Of a stretch of 64,000 nt of DNA, positions 51,895 to 60,757 are shown one piece after another. The notes beneath the pieces were generated by a model. That model saw only the letters and a program-made list of their open reading frames with translations. It did no database searches and was not told the origin of the DNA. Every line of letters starts with the position of its first letter. The first letter of the stretch is position 1. The position numbers and the translations under genes are program-made. This stretch comes from Kitasatospora sp. DSM 101779 (GTDB lineage: Bacteria; Actinomycetota; Actinomycetes; Streptomycetales; Streptomycetaceae), in NCBI RefSeq assembly GCF_025655475.1, contig NZ_JAHTIK010000001.1, positions 8,290,404 through 8,354,403 of the forward strand. The letters are read 5' to 3'.

Positions 51895-53178
51895 ATGTCC
51901 GAGCGACTGCGGAACGGTATGAGAGAGGCGCGCCGGGAGTCCGGACTGTCCTGGGAGCGCTTCGCCCGGGATGTGGGCTTCAGCCCGGCGTATCTGCGCA
52001 ACGTGGAGAACGGGAACCGAGGCGTGACCGCCGACGTGGCCGCCGCCTATGACCGGGTTCTGCGGTCGGGTGGGAGATTCGCCCGAGCACTGGCGGCTGA
52101 TGGGCCGTCGACCGCAGGCTGGGACGAGGACGGAGCGGCCTTGACTGTCCTTGCCGAACTGGTGGATGGGAGAAGAGTGGATCGCAGGAGCTTCATCAGC
52201 GCGGGTGTCGCTCTGTCGGCCTCGGCCGGGCACTGGGAGAAGGCCCTCGGTCGAACCCGCGCCGACCATCCCGCCGTGGCCGGCGGCGGCCCGGAACTGC
52301 TCGCGAACATCGAGCACCGCCTGGACCACCTGCGACGGGTCGACGACGAACTCGGAAGCGGCGAGGTCCGCAAGCAAGCAGCCGGCGAACTGTCCTTCGC
52401 AGTGACCCTGCTCAAGACGGGGCGCTACACCGGAGCCTCCTCCACCCGCCTGTACCGGATCGCCTCAGAAGCCGCCCGGCAGGTCGCGTGGTGCAGCTTC
52501 GACCAGGGACGCCACGGCACCGCCCAGCGCTACTTCGACGCCTCCCTGCGGGCCTCCGCCGAAGCCGGTGACGTCATCGGCGGCGCCTACACGCTCTCTT
52601 TCTCGGCCGTGCAGTGCTACTCCACCCCAGGCCAGGCCGACCGCGCGGTGGCGCTCCTCGACGCAGCCCGGACGGCGATAAGGGGACAGGGCACCCCGCG
52701 GATGGAGGCCATGCTCGCCGCCCGCACCGCCCGCGCGCTGTCGAAGACCGGGGCAAAGAGGGCCGCCGGGCACCAGCTCCACCTGGCCCACGCCGCCCTG
52801 GACAAGGGGCTCAGAGACCACGACCCCGACTTCCTGTACTGGGTGACCTATGGCGAGATCGAGATGATCGCCGGGTCCTCAGCGCTCGATCTCGACGACC
52901 CGGCCGAAGCACTGCGCCGCTTCGAGGCCAGCATGCGGGCATACCCCGGAGACGAGGAGTTCCCCCGCAGCCATGCCATCTACCTGGCCCGTGCTGCGGA
53001 GGCCCATCTCGCGCTGGACGACCTTGACGCGGCCGTCGCCACCGCCCGCCGTGCGGCCTCCTGCCTCGGTTCCGTCGACTCCGTTCGGTCGACCTCCCAG
53101 CTCAAGAGCCTGTGCGAGAAACTCGCCCCGCACGCCGCCTACCGCCCCGTCCGAGACTTCCTAGAAGAAGCCTGGTAG
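51895..53178 (+). CDS. XRE-type regulator with TPR-like C-terminal domain
   Basis: ATG at 51895 after CGAGGAGCG; an ATG at 51847 is also in frame but lacks a ribosome-binding site. 427 residues. HTH at residues ~5-60 (MREARRESGLSWERFARDVG, FSPAYLRNVENGNRGVTADV). A helical repeat region fills residues ~150-420 (RYFDASLRASAEAGDVIGGA; ALRRFEASMRAYPGDEEFPR; LDDLDAAVATARRAASCLG). This plan is common in Streptomyces pathway regulators that sense a small molecule or peptide. Divergent from queD with 134 bp between starts, so it is the likely cluster regulator. Confidence 0.87.
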   Translation: MSERLRNGMREARRESGLSWERFARDVGFSPAYLRNVENGNRGVTADVAAAYDRVLRSGGRFARALAADGPSTAGWDEDGAALTVLAELVDGRRVDRRSFISAGVALSASAGHWEKALGRTRADHPAVAGGGPELLANIEHRLDHLRRVDDELGSGEVRKQAAGELSFAVTLLKTGRYTGASSTRLYRIASEAARQVAWCSFDQGRHGTAQRYFDASLRASAEAGDVIGGAYTLSFSAVQCYSTPGQADRAVALLDAARTAIRGQGTPRMEAMLAARTARALSKTGAKRAAGHQLHLAHAALDKGLRDHDPDFLYWVTYGEIEMIAGSSALDLDDPAEALRRFEASMRAYPGDEEFPRSHAIYLARAAEAHLALDDLDAAVATARRAASCLGSVDSVRSTSQLKSLCEKLAPHAAYRPVRDFLEEAW

Positions 53179-53796
53179 GCGCAGCAACTCGCGCAGCCGG
53201 CCGGCCACCACCTTCTCGTCCAGCCCAAGCAGCGGGGTGATTCCAAGCTCCGCCGCGGTGGCCAGGTTCTGCTCGCTGTCGTCGACGAGCAGGCACTCCT
53301 CGGCCGACACACCGAGCCTGTCCAGCACGAGGCGGAAGATCGCCGGGGCCGGCTTGCGTAGACCGACCTCGGCCGACAGCACCACCTCGTCGAACAAGCC
53401 GGCGAGGTCGAACCCGGCGTAGGGGTCGTAGGGCTCTCGCCCGAGGCTGTTCGACAGCACCGCGGTCTTGACCCCGGCGGCCCGGGCCTGCCGTGCGACC
53501 TCGATGACCGGGTAAGCCGGGAAGGCATCGTGCAGGTACCGGGCCATCAGGTTGTCCGGCGCTACACCCATCAAGGCAGCGAACCCGGTGTTCCAGTCGG
53601 TCTGGGAGATGCGGGCCAGTTCAAGCTGACGGAAAAGCTCCTGCCCCCGAGGGTCGGCCCAGGCACGAAGGAAGGTCCCGTGGGCAATCCCTTCCCGGCC
53701 CTCGAACGCGGAGATCACTTCGACCATGTTGAAGGTCAAGACACCGAAGAAGTCGAGGATCAAACCGCGGTAGGCGGACGCTCCAGCTTTCACCAT
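53161..53796 (-). CDS. HAD-family hydrolase
   Basis: ATG start; 211 residues. Motif I is LILDFFGVLTFN (DxxGVL type, with the second Asp replaced as in epoxide-hydrolase-N-like HADs), motif II TAVLSNS, motif III KPAPAIF, motif IV CLLVDDSEQNLATA. The cap lies at residues 20-85. Probably a phosphatase of sugar or nucleotide phosphates. Its 3' end overlaps the regulator gene by 18 bases. Confidence 0.87.
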   Translation of the reverse strand: MVKAGASAYRGLILDFFGVLTFNMVEVISAFEGREGIAHGTFLRAWADPRGQELFRQLELARISQTDWNTGFAALMGVAPDNLMARYLHDAFPAYPVIEVARQARAAGVKTAVLSNSLGREPYDPYAGFDLAGLFDEVVLSAEVGLRKPAPAIFRLVLDRLGVSAEECLLVDDSEQNLATAAELGITPLLGLDEKVVAGRLRELLRLPGFF

Positions 53797-54173
53797 CCCA
53801 AAAGCCTACGGCGCAACGCGAAGTTCCGGGTGGCCTCTGGTGATCCGATCGATGCGGCGCTCTGCGACCACCACGCCGGTGACACCATCGACAATTGCCG
53901 GGCGGGCAGTGAACATCCTGGCCGAGCTCCCCGCCGACCAGCGGATCAGACTCGTGCGCTCGCGGGCGTGTCAACGGCGGACTTGCTGTGCGTGATTCCG
54001 GCGAGCGTGCCGTAACAAACCTTTGCGAGGTCTTGCGCGCCTGACAGGACCGGTCGGCCCCGCACGTGCGGGGATCTCTCCGCTGTGCGTTGGCAGTGCC
54101 CATGGTGGGCTTGTCTGCCTCGCGTTCGCAGGATCTCGCCGACGTGAATTTCTAATGGCTGCTGGAAGGCGTG
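53797..54173. other. gene-poor region
   Basis: No convincing gene. One 29-base stretch at 54053-54081 (GTCGGCCCCGCACGTGCGGG + GATCTCTCC) looks like a single actinobacterial type I-E CRISPR repeat but is not repeated nearby. Confidence 0.4.
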
Positions 54174-54430
54174 TTACCCGCGGAGATACTCCCTCCGCCA
54201 CCTGCTGTTGGTGCTGCAGTCGTGGCAGTTGGGACAGTGTCGCCAGCTCGGAAGGATCAAGGTAGCGACCGTGCCGACCAGCAGCGCGGGTCCGAAGGCG
54301 ATCTCTGTCTTGCGGTCGGCGTTCCTGCTGACGATCAGTAGGGCGGCGTGTGCGGCGCCGAGGAGCATTCCGGCGCTGATGCCCCAGTACACGGCCGGCC
54401 AGCTGTGCCAGGCGAGGTGTGCAGGGTGCT
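54174..54430 (-). pseudogene. prepilin-peptidase-like (A24) C-terminal remnant
   Basis: The end of the minus-strand frame reads WPAVYWGISAGMLLGAAHAA, LLIVSRNADRKTEIAFGPAL and LVGTVATLILPS, resembling the last two membrane helices of type IV leader peptidases (usual G-x-K-x-E/D-[IL]-x-FGPxLxxG). A cysteine-rich tail (CPNCHDC) follows to the stop. The remaining frame upstream is Arg/Pro-rich, so only the 3' end of the gene survives. Confidence 0.5.
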
Positions 54431-54586
54431 GCGCAGCCGGTGCGAGTGGGTGCGCACCGGTGCTGCGCAACTGCGCAGGCCGGCGGTTCGGGGTGCGCGC
54501 CGCTGCCGCGCAATGGATCGGCGGGCGCGGGTGCCCCTGTGCAGGTGCGCAGGGGCCAGCCCGGGTCCAGCAGGTAGGTGGTGCGG

Positions 54587-54823
54587 TCAGCCGAGGAGCA
54601 GGAGGGCCAGCAGGAGCAGGGCGACGAGCAGGGCGGCGAGGGCCGCGCGGGGGATGCTGATGCAGCGCTTGAGGCGCTCGATCTCGTCGCTGATGTCTTC
54701 GCATTCGGCGAGCAGCCGGGCGTGGGCGCGGGAGCCGACGGGGACGTTGGCGAGGGGCTGACTGCGCTCGTGGAGGACGTCGCGGTGGGCGGCGATCTGG
54801 GTGTCGCGCTCTACGGCGAACAA
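54587..54823 (-). CDS. small tail-anchored membrane protein (78 aa)
   Basis: TTG at 54823 with GGAAGGAAG upstream. N-terminal ~55 residues are helical and charged (ERDTQIAAHRDVLHERSQPL, ARLLAECEDISDEIERLKRC); the C-terminus is a single membrane helix (AALAALLVALLLLALLLLG) at the very end. It follows the large coiled-coil membrane protein in the same direction and is likely its partner. Confidence 0.6.
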   Translation of the reverse strand: MFAVERDTQIAAHRDVLHERSQPLANVPVGSRAHARLLAECEDISDEIERLKRCISIPRAALAALLVALLLLALLLLG

Positions 54824-54984
54824 GGGGTGCGGCTTCCTTCCGGTAGGGGGGTGCGGGTGCGGCGGGGTGGTGCGGGAGGATGTGGGCGGGCCGGGGACGA
54901 GACCGGCCCGCCGGCACCCTCGGGTGCCTGGCCTCCGGGGTGCGTTCTTCATCCCGGGGGCCACTCGCGTATGAGCGCGCTCGG

Positions 54985-57315
54985 TTACGCCGAGCGCACG
55001 ACAGGCCGGAGTGTGGGCTCGGCCTCTTCGACCGCGTCGCGCACGCGCTGGCAGGTCGAGCGGGTCTGCTTCTCGTCGCCGGTGAGCAGTCCCTTGGCGG
55101 TGAGCGCGGCGTGGATCTCGGTGACGCGCGGGCGGCGGCCGAGAGCGTCGTACAGCGGGCGGACGAGCGCCTTGCGCGCGTACATGAGCGCAGGACCGGT
55201 CAGGGCCGGAGCCGGGTGGGCGCCGGCGCCCTGCGGGTGCGCGCTCGGCAGCGCGCGGTGAGCGTCACTCGTCCCGCGACCTGCTGTGATCTCGCGCTCA
55301 TGTGAGCGCTCGGTGGGAACGCCCTGCGCGGGGAGCAGGATGCCGTGGACGGTGGGCAGCGGCTGGCCGCCGTGCGGCGGGCACGGCCCGGTGTCCTCGT
55401 GAGCGCCGGTCGGGGCATCGGTGAGCGCGCCGGGGGCGGCCGTGGGCGCCGAGTGCTCGTCGTGAGCGGAAGGGCCGTGGCCCATGAGCGCGTGCACGCG
55501 CCAGATGACCACCGGCACCACCATGGCGAGCGGGACGGCGAGGCCCCACTGCACCCGCCACTGTCCGTTACGCGGCGCGACGCCGAAGATGTGGAGTTCG
55601 GCGAGCAGCGCGGCGATCTGGCAGGCCATCATCACCACCAGGGCGATGACCACCTCCCAGGCGATCCGCTTGCGCTCCTCCTCGGCGTCGGCCGTGGCGT
55701 GGGCGCGGGTGGCGGCGACCACCCACACGTCCACCGCGACCGGGAACAGCCAGGCCAGCCACGTGTCGATGCCCGCCATCACCGCGAGGTGGTGCTCGCC
55801 CGCCGCGGTGTAGGCCACCCCCGCCCACAGCGCGACCTTCGGCAGCAGCTTCGGGATGCTGGTCTCCCACCAGCGCCAGGCCCGGCGCAGACGGCCCTTG
55901 TTCCGGCCAGCCCGCTTCTGCTCCAGGTGCCGCTGCTCGGCGCGCAGCTCGGTGACGTGCTGCTCGATCTCGGCGAGTTCGGCCAGGGCGTCGGCGGTGA
56001 CCTGCTCGGCCTCCTTGCGTGCCGTGTTGAGGAGCCGCTGTGCGTCGGCCTCGGCCTTGCCCCGGGCGGAGGCGGCCTGGCGCAGCTGCTCGCTGGTGGC
56101 GTGCTTGGCCTCGTCGATGGCGGCCTGGGCGTCCTCGCGTAGCCGCTGCACGGCCTGTTGGCCGCGCTCGCGCAGGTCGGCGGCCTGCTGGGCGCCCTCC
56201 TCGCGGAGCTCCTGCGCTTCGGCTTCGGCCTCTTCCCGCAGCTGACGGGCTTCGGTGTCGGCGTTCTCGCGGATCGCGTCGGCCTCGGCGCGGGCGGCCT
56301 CGGTGATGCGGCCGGCCGTTGCCTCAGCCTCCTGCCGCGTCTCCTTGGCCAGTTCCTCGGCAGCCTTGACGATCTGGCGGGCGGTGGCGGCGGCTCGGGC
56401 GCGGATCTCCTCGGCCTCGGCGGCGGCCTCGGTGAGGGTGCGTCCGGCGGCCGCGGCGGCGTCGCGCTGGACGGTCGCGGCGAGCTCCCGTGCGCCGGTC
56501 AGCTCGTGCTCGGCCTGGGCGCGGTCCTCGGTGGTCCGGGTCCGGGTGTGCTCCAGCGCCTGGCGGGCGTCGGCGATTTGGTCCTGGACGTCGGCGAGGT
56601 CGGCGGCAGTCCGGCGGCGGGTCCGCTCGGCCTCGCGCGCGGCCTCGGCGAGCAGCTTGGCGGCCTGCTCCTCGGCGGTGGCGGTGATGCCGGCCGCCAC
56701 GGCCTGGGCCTGCTGTTCGGCGTCGGCAACGATCCGGGCCGCCTCCTGCCCGGCTTGGGCACGGACGGCGGCGGCGCGCCGCTCGGCCTCAGCCAGGAGC
56801 GCCGCGGTCCGTTCGGTGGCCTCCTCCAGCAGCCGGTCGGCCGCCGCTTGGGCGCCGGCGTCGGCCTCCTTGCGCCGCCGCTGGGCGTCCTCGGCGGCGG
56901 CCTGGCGAAGCAGGTCGGCCTGGTCGGGGGCCAGGTCGAGGATCCGCCGGACCGCCCGCTCGGCACGCTGCGTGATGGCTTCGGCCTCGGCCGCGGCGTC
57001 CGCGCGCAGCTGCTCGGCCTCGCTCGCCCACTGCTCGGCGGTGGCCAGCTCACGGCCGGACTGCTCGTCGGCGTGCGCCAGGACGGCGCGCGCCTGGTCC
57101 TCGGCGAGGATGTCGGCCGCGCGGGCGGCGGCATCTGCCAGGACCGGGTCGGTGTCCGACTGCGTCGTGGCCGTCTTGGAGGACTTCGCGGGGGTCTCAT
57201 CGGGGGTCTCATCGGTGGTGTCCGGGTGGGTCTCGGGCGCCTTCGGCGGGGCCTTGGCGGGGGTCTTGTTGGCGGGGGGTCGGGTGCGTCGGGGGGTGGT
57301 GCGGGTCGGGGTCAT
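54985..57315 (-). CDS. large coiled-coil membrane protein with DUF2637/SpdB-like core and C-terminal HTH-like region
   Basis: ATG at 57315. 776 residues. A Pro/Thr/Lys-rich N-terminus is followed by ~400 residues (about 60-470) of continuous Ala/Glu/Arg coiled coil (EAEAEAQELREEGAQQAADL-type). Residues ~500-620 hold four membrane segments, including GIDTWLAWLFPVAVDVWVVA and VIALVVMMACQIAALLAELH, the pattern of DUF2637/SpdB-like proteins encoded on actinobacterial conjugative elements. The C-terminal 80 residues (ALVRPLYDALGRRPRVTEIH, CQRVRDAVEEAEP) look like a winged helix. A long rod projecting from the membrane with a DNA-binding tail could serve plasmid transfer or partition. Confidence 0.75.
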   Translation of the reverse strand: MTPTRTTPRRTRPPANKTPAKAPPKAPETHPDTTDETPDETPAKSSKTATTQSDTDPVLADAAARAADILAEDQARAVLAHADEQSGRELATAEQWASEAEQLRADAAAEAEAITQRAERAVRRILDLAPDQADLLRQAAAEDAQRRRKEADAGAQAAADRLLEEATERTAALLAEAERRAAAVRAQAGQEAARIVADAEQQAQAVAAGITATAEEQAAKLLAEAAREAERTRRRTAADLADVQDQIADARQALEHTRTRTTEDRAQAEHELTGARELAATVQRDAAAAAGRTLTEAAAEAEEIRARAAATARQIVKAAEELAKETRQEAEATAGRITEAARAEADAIRENADTEARQLREEAEAEAQELREEGAQQAADLRERGQQAVQRLREDAQAAIDEAKHATSEQLRQAASARGKAEADAQRLLNTARKEAEQVTADALAELAEIEQHVTELRAEQRHLEQKRAGRNKGRLRRAWRWWETSIPKLLPKVALWAGVAYTAAGEHHLAVMAGIDTWLAWLFPVAVDVWVVAATRAHATADAEEERKRIAWEVVIALVVMMACQIAALLAELHIFGVAPRNGQWRVQWGLAVPLAMVVPVVIWRVHALMGHGPSAHDEHSAPTAAPGALTDAPTGAHEDTGPCPPHGGQPLPTVHGILLPAQGVPTERSHEREITAGRGTSDAHRALPSAHPQGAGAHPAPALTGPALMYARKALVRPLYDALGRRPRVTEIHAALTAKGLLTGDEKQTRSTCQRVRDAVEEAEPTLRPVVRSA

Positions 57316-57420
57316 GGCCGGTCTCCTGTCTGATCGGTCACGTTCGGTAGTTATGGGTGGGCAGAGCCTGGCCGGGCTGCGCCGGACGGGGCGGGGTGGG
57401 GTCCGATGCGCCCCGAGAGT

Positions 57421-57626
57421 TCCGATGAACGAGCCCCAGTGGAATGTCAGGATGAAGGGCGTCGAGAAGGTCACGGATGGACCGTTCGGCGTCGGAACTC
57501 GGTATCGGATGGAGTTCGTCTCCGGTCCTCCCGTGATGAGCGAGTGCGTGCGCCTCGAGCGCCCCGGACGTGTGGGAGATGTTCGGCGGGTCGAACGTGA
57601 TGCGGTCGGGCTGGCGAGGCCGTGTG
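57421..57626 (+). pseudogene. SRPBCC-family fragment cut by an IS
   Basis: Reads MNEPQWNVRMKGVEKVTDGP, FGVGTRYRMEFVSGPPVMSE, CVRLERPGR, then in the next frame TWEMFGGSNVMRSGWRGRVL, typical of polyketide-cyclase/SRPBCC ligand-binding proteins. The sequence stops at element B copy 2 and I do not find its continuation on the other side. Confidence 0.6.
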
Positions 57627-58730
57627 CTAGGGCACGTATCGGGTCGTGATCAATCTGCGGGATCCGCCTTCACGGCTGGGTCTGATCCGGTAGATCATGT
57701 TGCGTGACTCGAGTGCAACTGACGGACGTGGAGTGGGAGTTCATCGAGCCGTACCTGCCGATCGGCGAGTACGGCCCGTATCCCGAGCGGCTGCGGCAGC
57801 AGTTCGAGGGCGTGATCTGGCGTTTTCGGACGGGCGGGCAGTGGCGGGAGATGCCGCAGGAGTTCGGTGCCTGGTCGACCGTCCACAACCGCTTCCGGCA
57901 GTGGAGGGAGGCCGGTGTCTTCGAAGCCCTGCTGGAGGGCCTGATCGCGGAAGCCGCGAAGCGCGGCGAGGTGGACCTGTCGCTGGTCAGCGTGGATTCC
58001 ACGACCGTGCGGGCTCACCACGATGCTGCCGGGATGCACCTCAGCCCCGACACACTCACCGTCCTGGAGAAGGCCGCCGACGAGGCGGAGAAGGCCCGGC
58101 AAAAGGGGGCGGCCCGGAAGAACAAGACGGGCATGACACCTCAGACGCCGCGGAGCGGGAAGAGCGGCGACGCGTCCGGCGTCGGCGCAAGCTGAGGCTG
58201 AAGGCCGCACTGCTCGGACGCTCCAGGGGAGGGCAGACGAGCAAGATCCACGTCGCCGGCGAGCGGAAGTGCCGCCCGCTGGCGTTCGTCCTGACCGAGG
58301 GACAGGCTGCCGACAGCCCGCAGTTCATCCCCGTGCTGAAGAAAGCGCGGGTTCGTGGACCGGTCGGTCGTCCCCGCACCCGGCCCGACGCGGCCGCTGG
58401 CGACAAGGCGTACTCGTCCCGCGGTAACCGCGCCTACCTGCGGGAACGGTGCATCAAGGCAGTCATCCCGGAGAAGAAGGACCAGGCCGCCAACCGGAAG
58501 AAGAAGGGCCGCAACGGCGGGCGGCCCGTCGGCCACGACACCGAGCTCTACAAGGAGCGGAACACCGTCGAACGCCTGATCAACAAGCTGAAGGCCTGGC
58601 GCGGCATCGCCACCCGCTTCGACAAGACCCCTGCGAGCTACCTCGCCGGCCTCCACCTCCACGGCGCAATGATCTGGATCAAAGACCTCACCAAGACCGC
58701 CGCTTGATCACAACCAAATACGCGCCCTAG
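57627..58730 (+). mobile_element. IS5-type element B, copy 2
   Basis: Ends GGGCACGTATCGGGTCGTGA and the complement TAGGGCGCGTATTTGGTTGT, flanked by a perfect CTAG duplication (57627-57630 and 58727-58730). About 1.1 kb. Same organisation as copy 1 at 30.4 kb. Confidence 0.9.
57704..58707 (+). CDS. IS5-family transposase (element B copy 2), orfA/orfB by -1 frameshift
   Basis: orfA (57704-58195, 163 aa) begins MTRVQLTDVEWEFIEPYLPI and has the first Asp in VSVDSTTVRAHHDAAG. orfB in the -1 frame reads KGGGPEEQDGHDTSDAAERE, RRRRKLRLKAALLGRSRGGQ, DAAAGDKAYSSRGNRAYLRE and YKERNTVERLINKLKAWRGI to 58707. The heptamer A AAG GGG at 58102-58108 is the probable slip site, identical to copy 1. Complete DDE triad and intact ends make it potentially active. 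Confidence 0.88.
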
Positions 58731-58984
58731 TAGGGCTTGGTCAGGTTCGTCTGGGTGTGGGTATGTCCGCCACCGTGCGATCCTGCGGAGCCGCACTTCG
58801 GCGGGCGAGGCGTCGGGCAGCCGGGTGGCCCCGACTCCGTGAGGCCGAAGGCTTGGGGTCATACAGTGCAGGATCCGGGAACCCCGGCAGAATCGAATAT
58901 GGACCGCTTCGTCCGCGCCTCCGTCGCCCGGTTCCGCCGGTCCCCCTGCTTGCACCCGTACCGCCCAGTTCAGAGGAGCACCCC

Positions 58985-59245
58985 ATGCCCGACTTCCACC
59001 CGGAGCACGATCGCCTGGTCGTCAGGCCGATCGGGGAGCCCGTCGCGGACGCCGACACCCGTACGGGCGAGGTGGTGGCGGTGGGACCCGGCCGGCCCCT
59101 GGAGAGCGGCAAGCCGCACCCGGTGGACGTCAAGGTCGGCGACCGAATCGTCTTCGCCACGTTCTCCGGTACGGCGATCGAGGTTGAGGGGGAGACGTAC
59201 CTGGAGGTCCCCGAGGACGAGGTCCTCTCGCTGTCCGCCGAGTAG
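58985..59245 (+). CDS. short GroES-like co-chaperonin
   Basis: ATG after GAGGAGC. 86 residues: DRLVVRPIGEPVADADTRTG, EVVAVGPG, VKVGDRIVFATFSGTAIEVE and a C-terminal YLEVPEDEVLSLSAE, the GroES beta-barrel. The mobile loop is shortened: between RPIGEP and EVVAVG there are only ~9 residues and the usual GG-[IVL]-[IVL]-[IVL] GroEL-contact motif is missing. It may not bind GroEL in the normal way. It lies ten bases before gnd and is co-transcribed with it. Confidence 0.8.
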   Translation: MPDFHPEHDRLVVRPIGEPVADADTRTGEVVAVGPGRPLESGKPHPVDVKVGDRIVFATFSGTAIEVEGETYLEVPEDEVLSLSAE

Positions 59246-59254
59246 GAGAGCCAC

Positions 59255-60697
59255 ATGGCCGAGCAGCCGAAGGCCCGGATCGGCGTCACCGGACTGGCCG
59301 TGATGGGCCGCAACCTGACCAGGAACTTCGCCCGCCACGGCTACCGGGTCGCCGTGCACAACCGCACGCAGGCCAGGACCAACGCCTTGCTGGAGGAGTT
59401 CGGCCACGAAGGCGAGTTCGTCCCGGCCGAGTCGCCGGAGGCTTTCGTCGCGGCGATCGAACGCCCACGCATGATCGTCATCATGGTCAAGGCGGGTGAT
59501 CCGACCGACACCGTTATCGACGAGCTCGTCCCGCTCCTCGACGAGGGCGACGTGCTGGTGGACGGCGGGAACGCCCATTTCCTCGACACCCGACGTCGGG
59601 AGTCCGCCCTTCGCGAGCGCGGGCTGCACTTCGTCGGCAGCGGCATCTCCGGCGGTGAGCAGGGTGCGCTGGAGGGGCCCAGCATCATGCCGGGCGGCAC
59701 GGAGGAGGCGTACCGGTTGCTGGGGCCGCTGCTGGAGGACATCGCGGCCCAGGTCGACGGCAGGCCCTGCTGCACGCACGTCGGACCGGACGGTGCCGGC
59801 CACTTCGTCAAGATGGTCCACAACGGCATCGAGTACGCGGACATGCAGCTGATCGCCGAGGCGTACGACCTGCTGCGCCACGCGGCGGGTATGCAGCCGG
59901 CCCAGATCGCCGAGGTGTTCCGCACCTGGAACGGAGGGCGGCTGGAGTCCTACCTGATCGAGATCACCGCGGACATCCTCGCCCACACCGACCCGGAGAC
60001 CGGGCGGCCCTTCGTCGACGTCGTGCTGGACCGGGCCGAGCAGAAGGGCACCGGACGCTGGACGGTCCAGACCGCGCTGGAGCTCGGTGTCCCCGTCGGA
60101 GGCATCGCGGAGGCAGTCTTTGCCCGCTCGCTGTCCGGCAGCGTGCCCCTGCGCGAGGCGGGCCGCGGTCTGCCGGGACCGACCGAGACCTGGCTCGACA
60201 GCGCTGCCTTCGACCGCTTCGCCGAGGACGTCGAGCAGGCCCTGTACGCCTCCAAGATGGTCGCGTACGCCCAGGGCTTCAACCAGATCCAGGCGGGCAG
60301 CGCCGAGTACTCCTGGCAGATCGACCCCGGCGCGATGGCCGCCATCTGGCGCGGCGGGTGCATCATCAGGGCCCGGTTCCTCAACCGGATCAAGGCCGCG
60401 TACGACGAGGACCGGGCGCTACCCACCCTGCTGACCGACGTCCACTTCAGGGAGGCGCTCGGGTCCGCGCAGGCGGCCTGGCGGCGGGTGGTCTCGACGG
60501 CGGCGCAGCTGGGCGTGCCGGCACCGGGCTTCGCGACGGCGCTCGCGTACTACGACGGCCTGCGGGCGGAGCGGCTGCCGGCGGCCCTGATCCAGGGGCA
60601 GCGGGACTTCTTCGGCGCGCACACCTACCGGCGGGTCGACCGCGACGGGGTCTTCCACACCCGCTGGGAGGAGCCGAGCCGTCCCGAGGAGCGTTGA
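59255..60697 (+). CDS. gnd: 6-phosphogluconate dehydrogenase (decarboxylating)
   Basis: ATG after AGGAGAG; 480 residues, full length for the long form. GLAVMGRNLTRNFARHGYRV is the NADP-binding Rossmann start, GSGISGGEQGALEGPSIMPG and HFVKMVHNGIEYADMQLIAE are the substrate and catalytic (Lys, Asn) motifs, and KGTGRWTVQTALELGVP is also diagnostic. Converts 6-phosphogluconate to ribulose-5-phosphate with CO2 and NADPH. Probably a second copy beside the core gene, as is common in Streptomyces. Confidence 0.96.
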   Translation: MAEQPKARIGVTGLAVMGRNLTRNFARHGYRVAVHNRTQARTNALLEEFGHEGEFVPAESPEAFVAAIERPRMIVIMVKAGDPTDTVIDELVPLLDEGDVLVDGGNAHFLDTRRRESALRERGLHFVGSGISGGEQGALEGPSIMPGGTEEAYRLLGPLLEDIAAQVDGRPCCTHVGPDGAGHFVKMVHNGIEYADMQLIAEAYDLLRHAAGMQPAQIAEVFRTWNGGRLESYLIEITADILAHTDPETGRPFVDVVLDRAEQKGTGRWTVQTALELGVPVGGIAEAVFARSLSGSVPLREAGRGLPGPTETWLDSAAFDRFAEDVEQALYASKMVAYAQGFNQIQAGSAEYSWQIDPGAMAAIWRGGCIIRARFLNRIKAAYDEDRALPTLLTDVHFREALGSAQAAWRRVVSTAAQLGVPAPGFATALAYYDGLRAERLPAALIQGQRDFFGAHTYRRVDRDGVFHTRWEEPSRPEER

Positions 60698-60700
60698 CCG

Positions 60701-60746
60701 GCGTGCCACGGCCCCACCGGGTTCGCCCGGTGGGGCCGTGGCACGC
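60701..60746. terminator. bidirectional terminator hairpin
   Basis: A perfect 21-bp stem with a TTCG tetraloop between two convergent genes (gnd and the alcohol dehydrogenase). Confidence 0.9.
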
Positions 60747-60757
60747 GGGCGCGCCGG

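Noticed and set aside
54053..54081. A 29-base sequence resembling an actinobacterial type I-E CRISPR repeat
   Set aside because: It occurs once; no second repeat at 60-62 bases spacing and no cas genes are present, so it is not an array.
55345..57649. Long plus-strand frames opposite the coiled-coil protein
   Set aside because: They are antisense shadows of the repetitive Ala/Glu codons and carry no motif.
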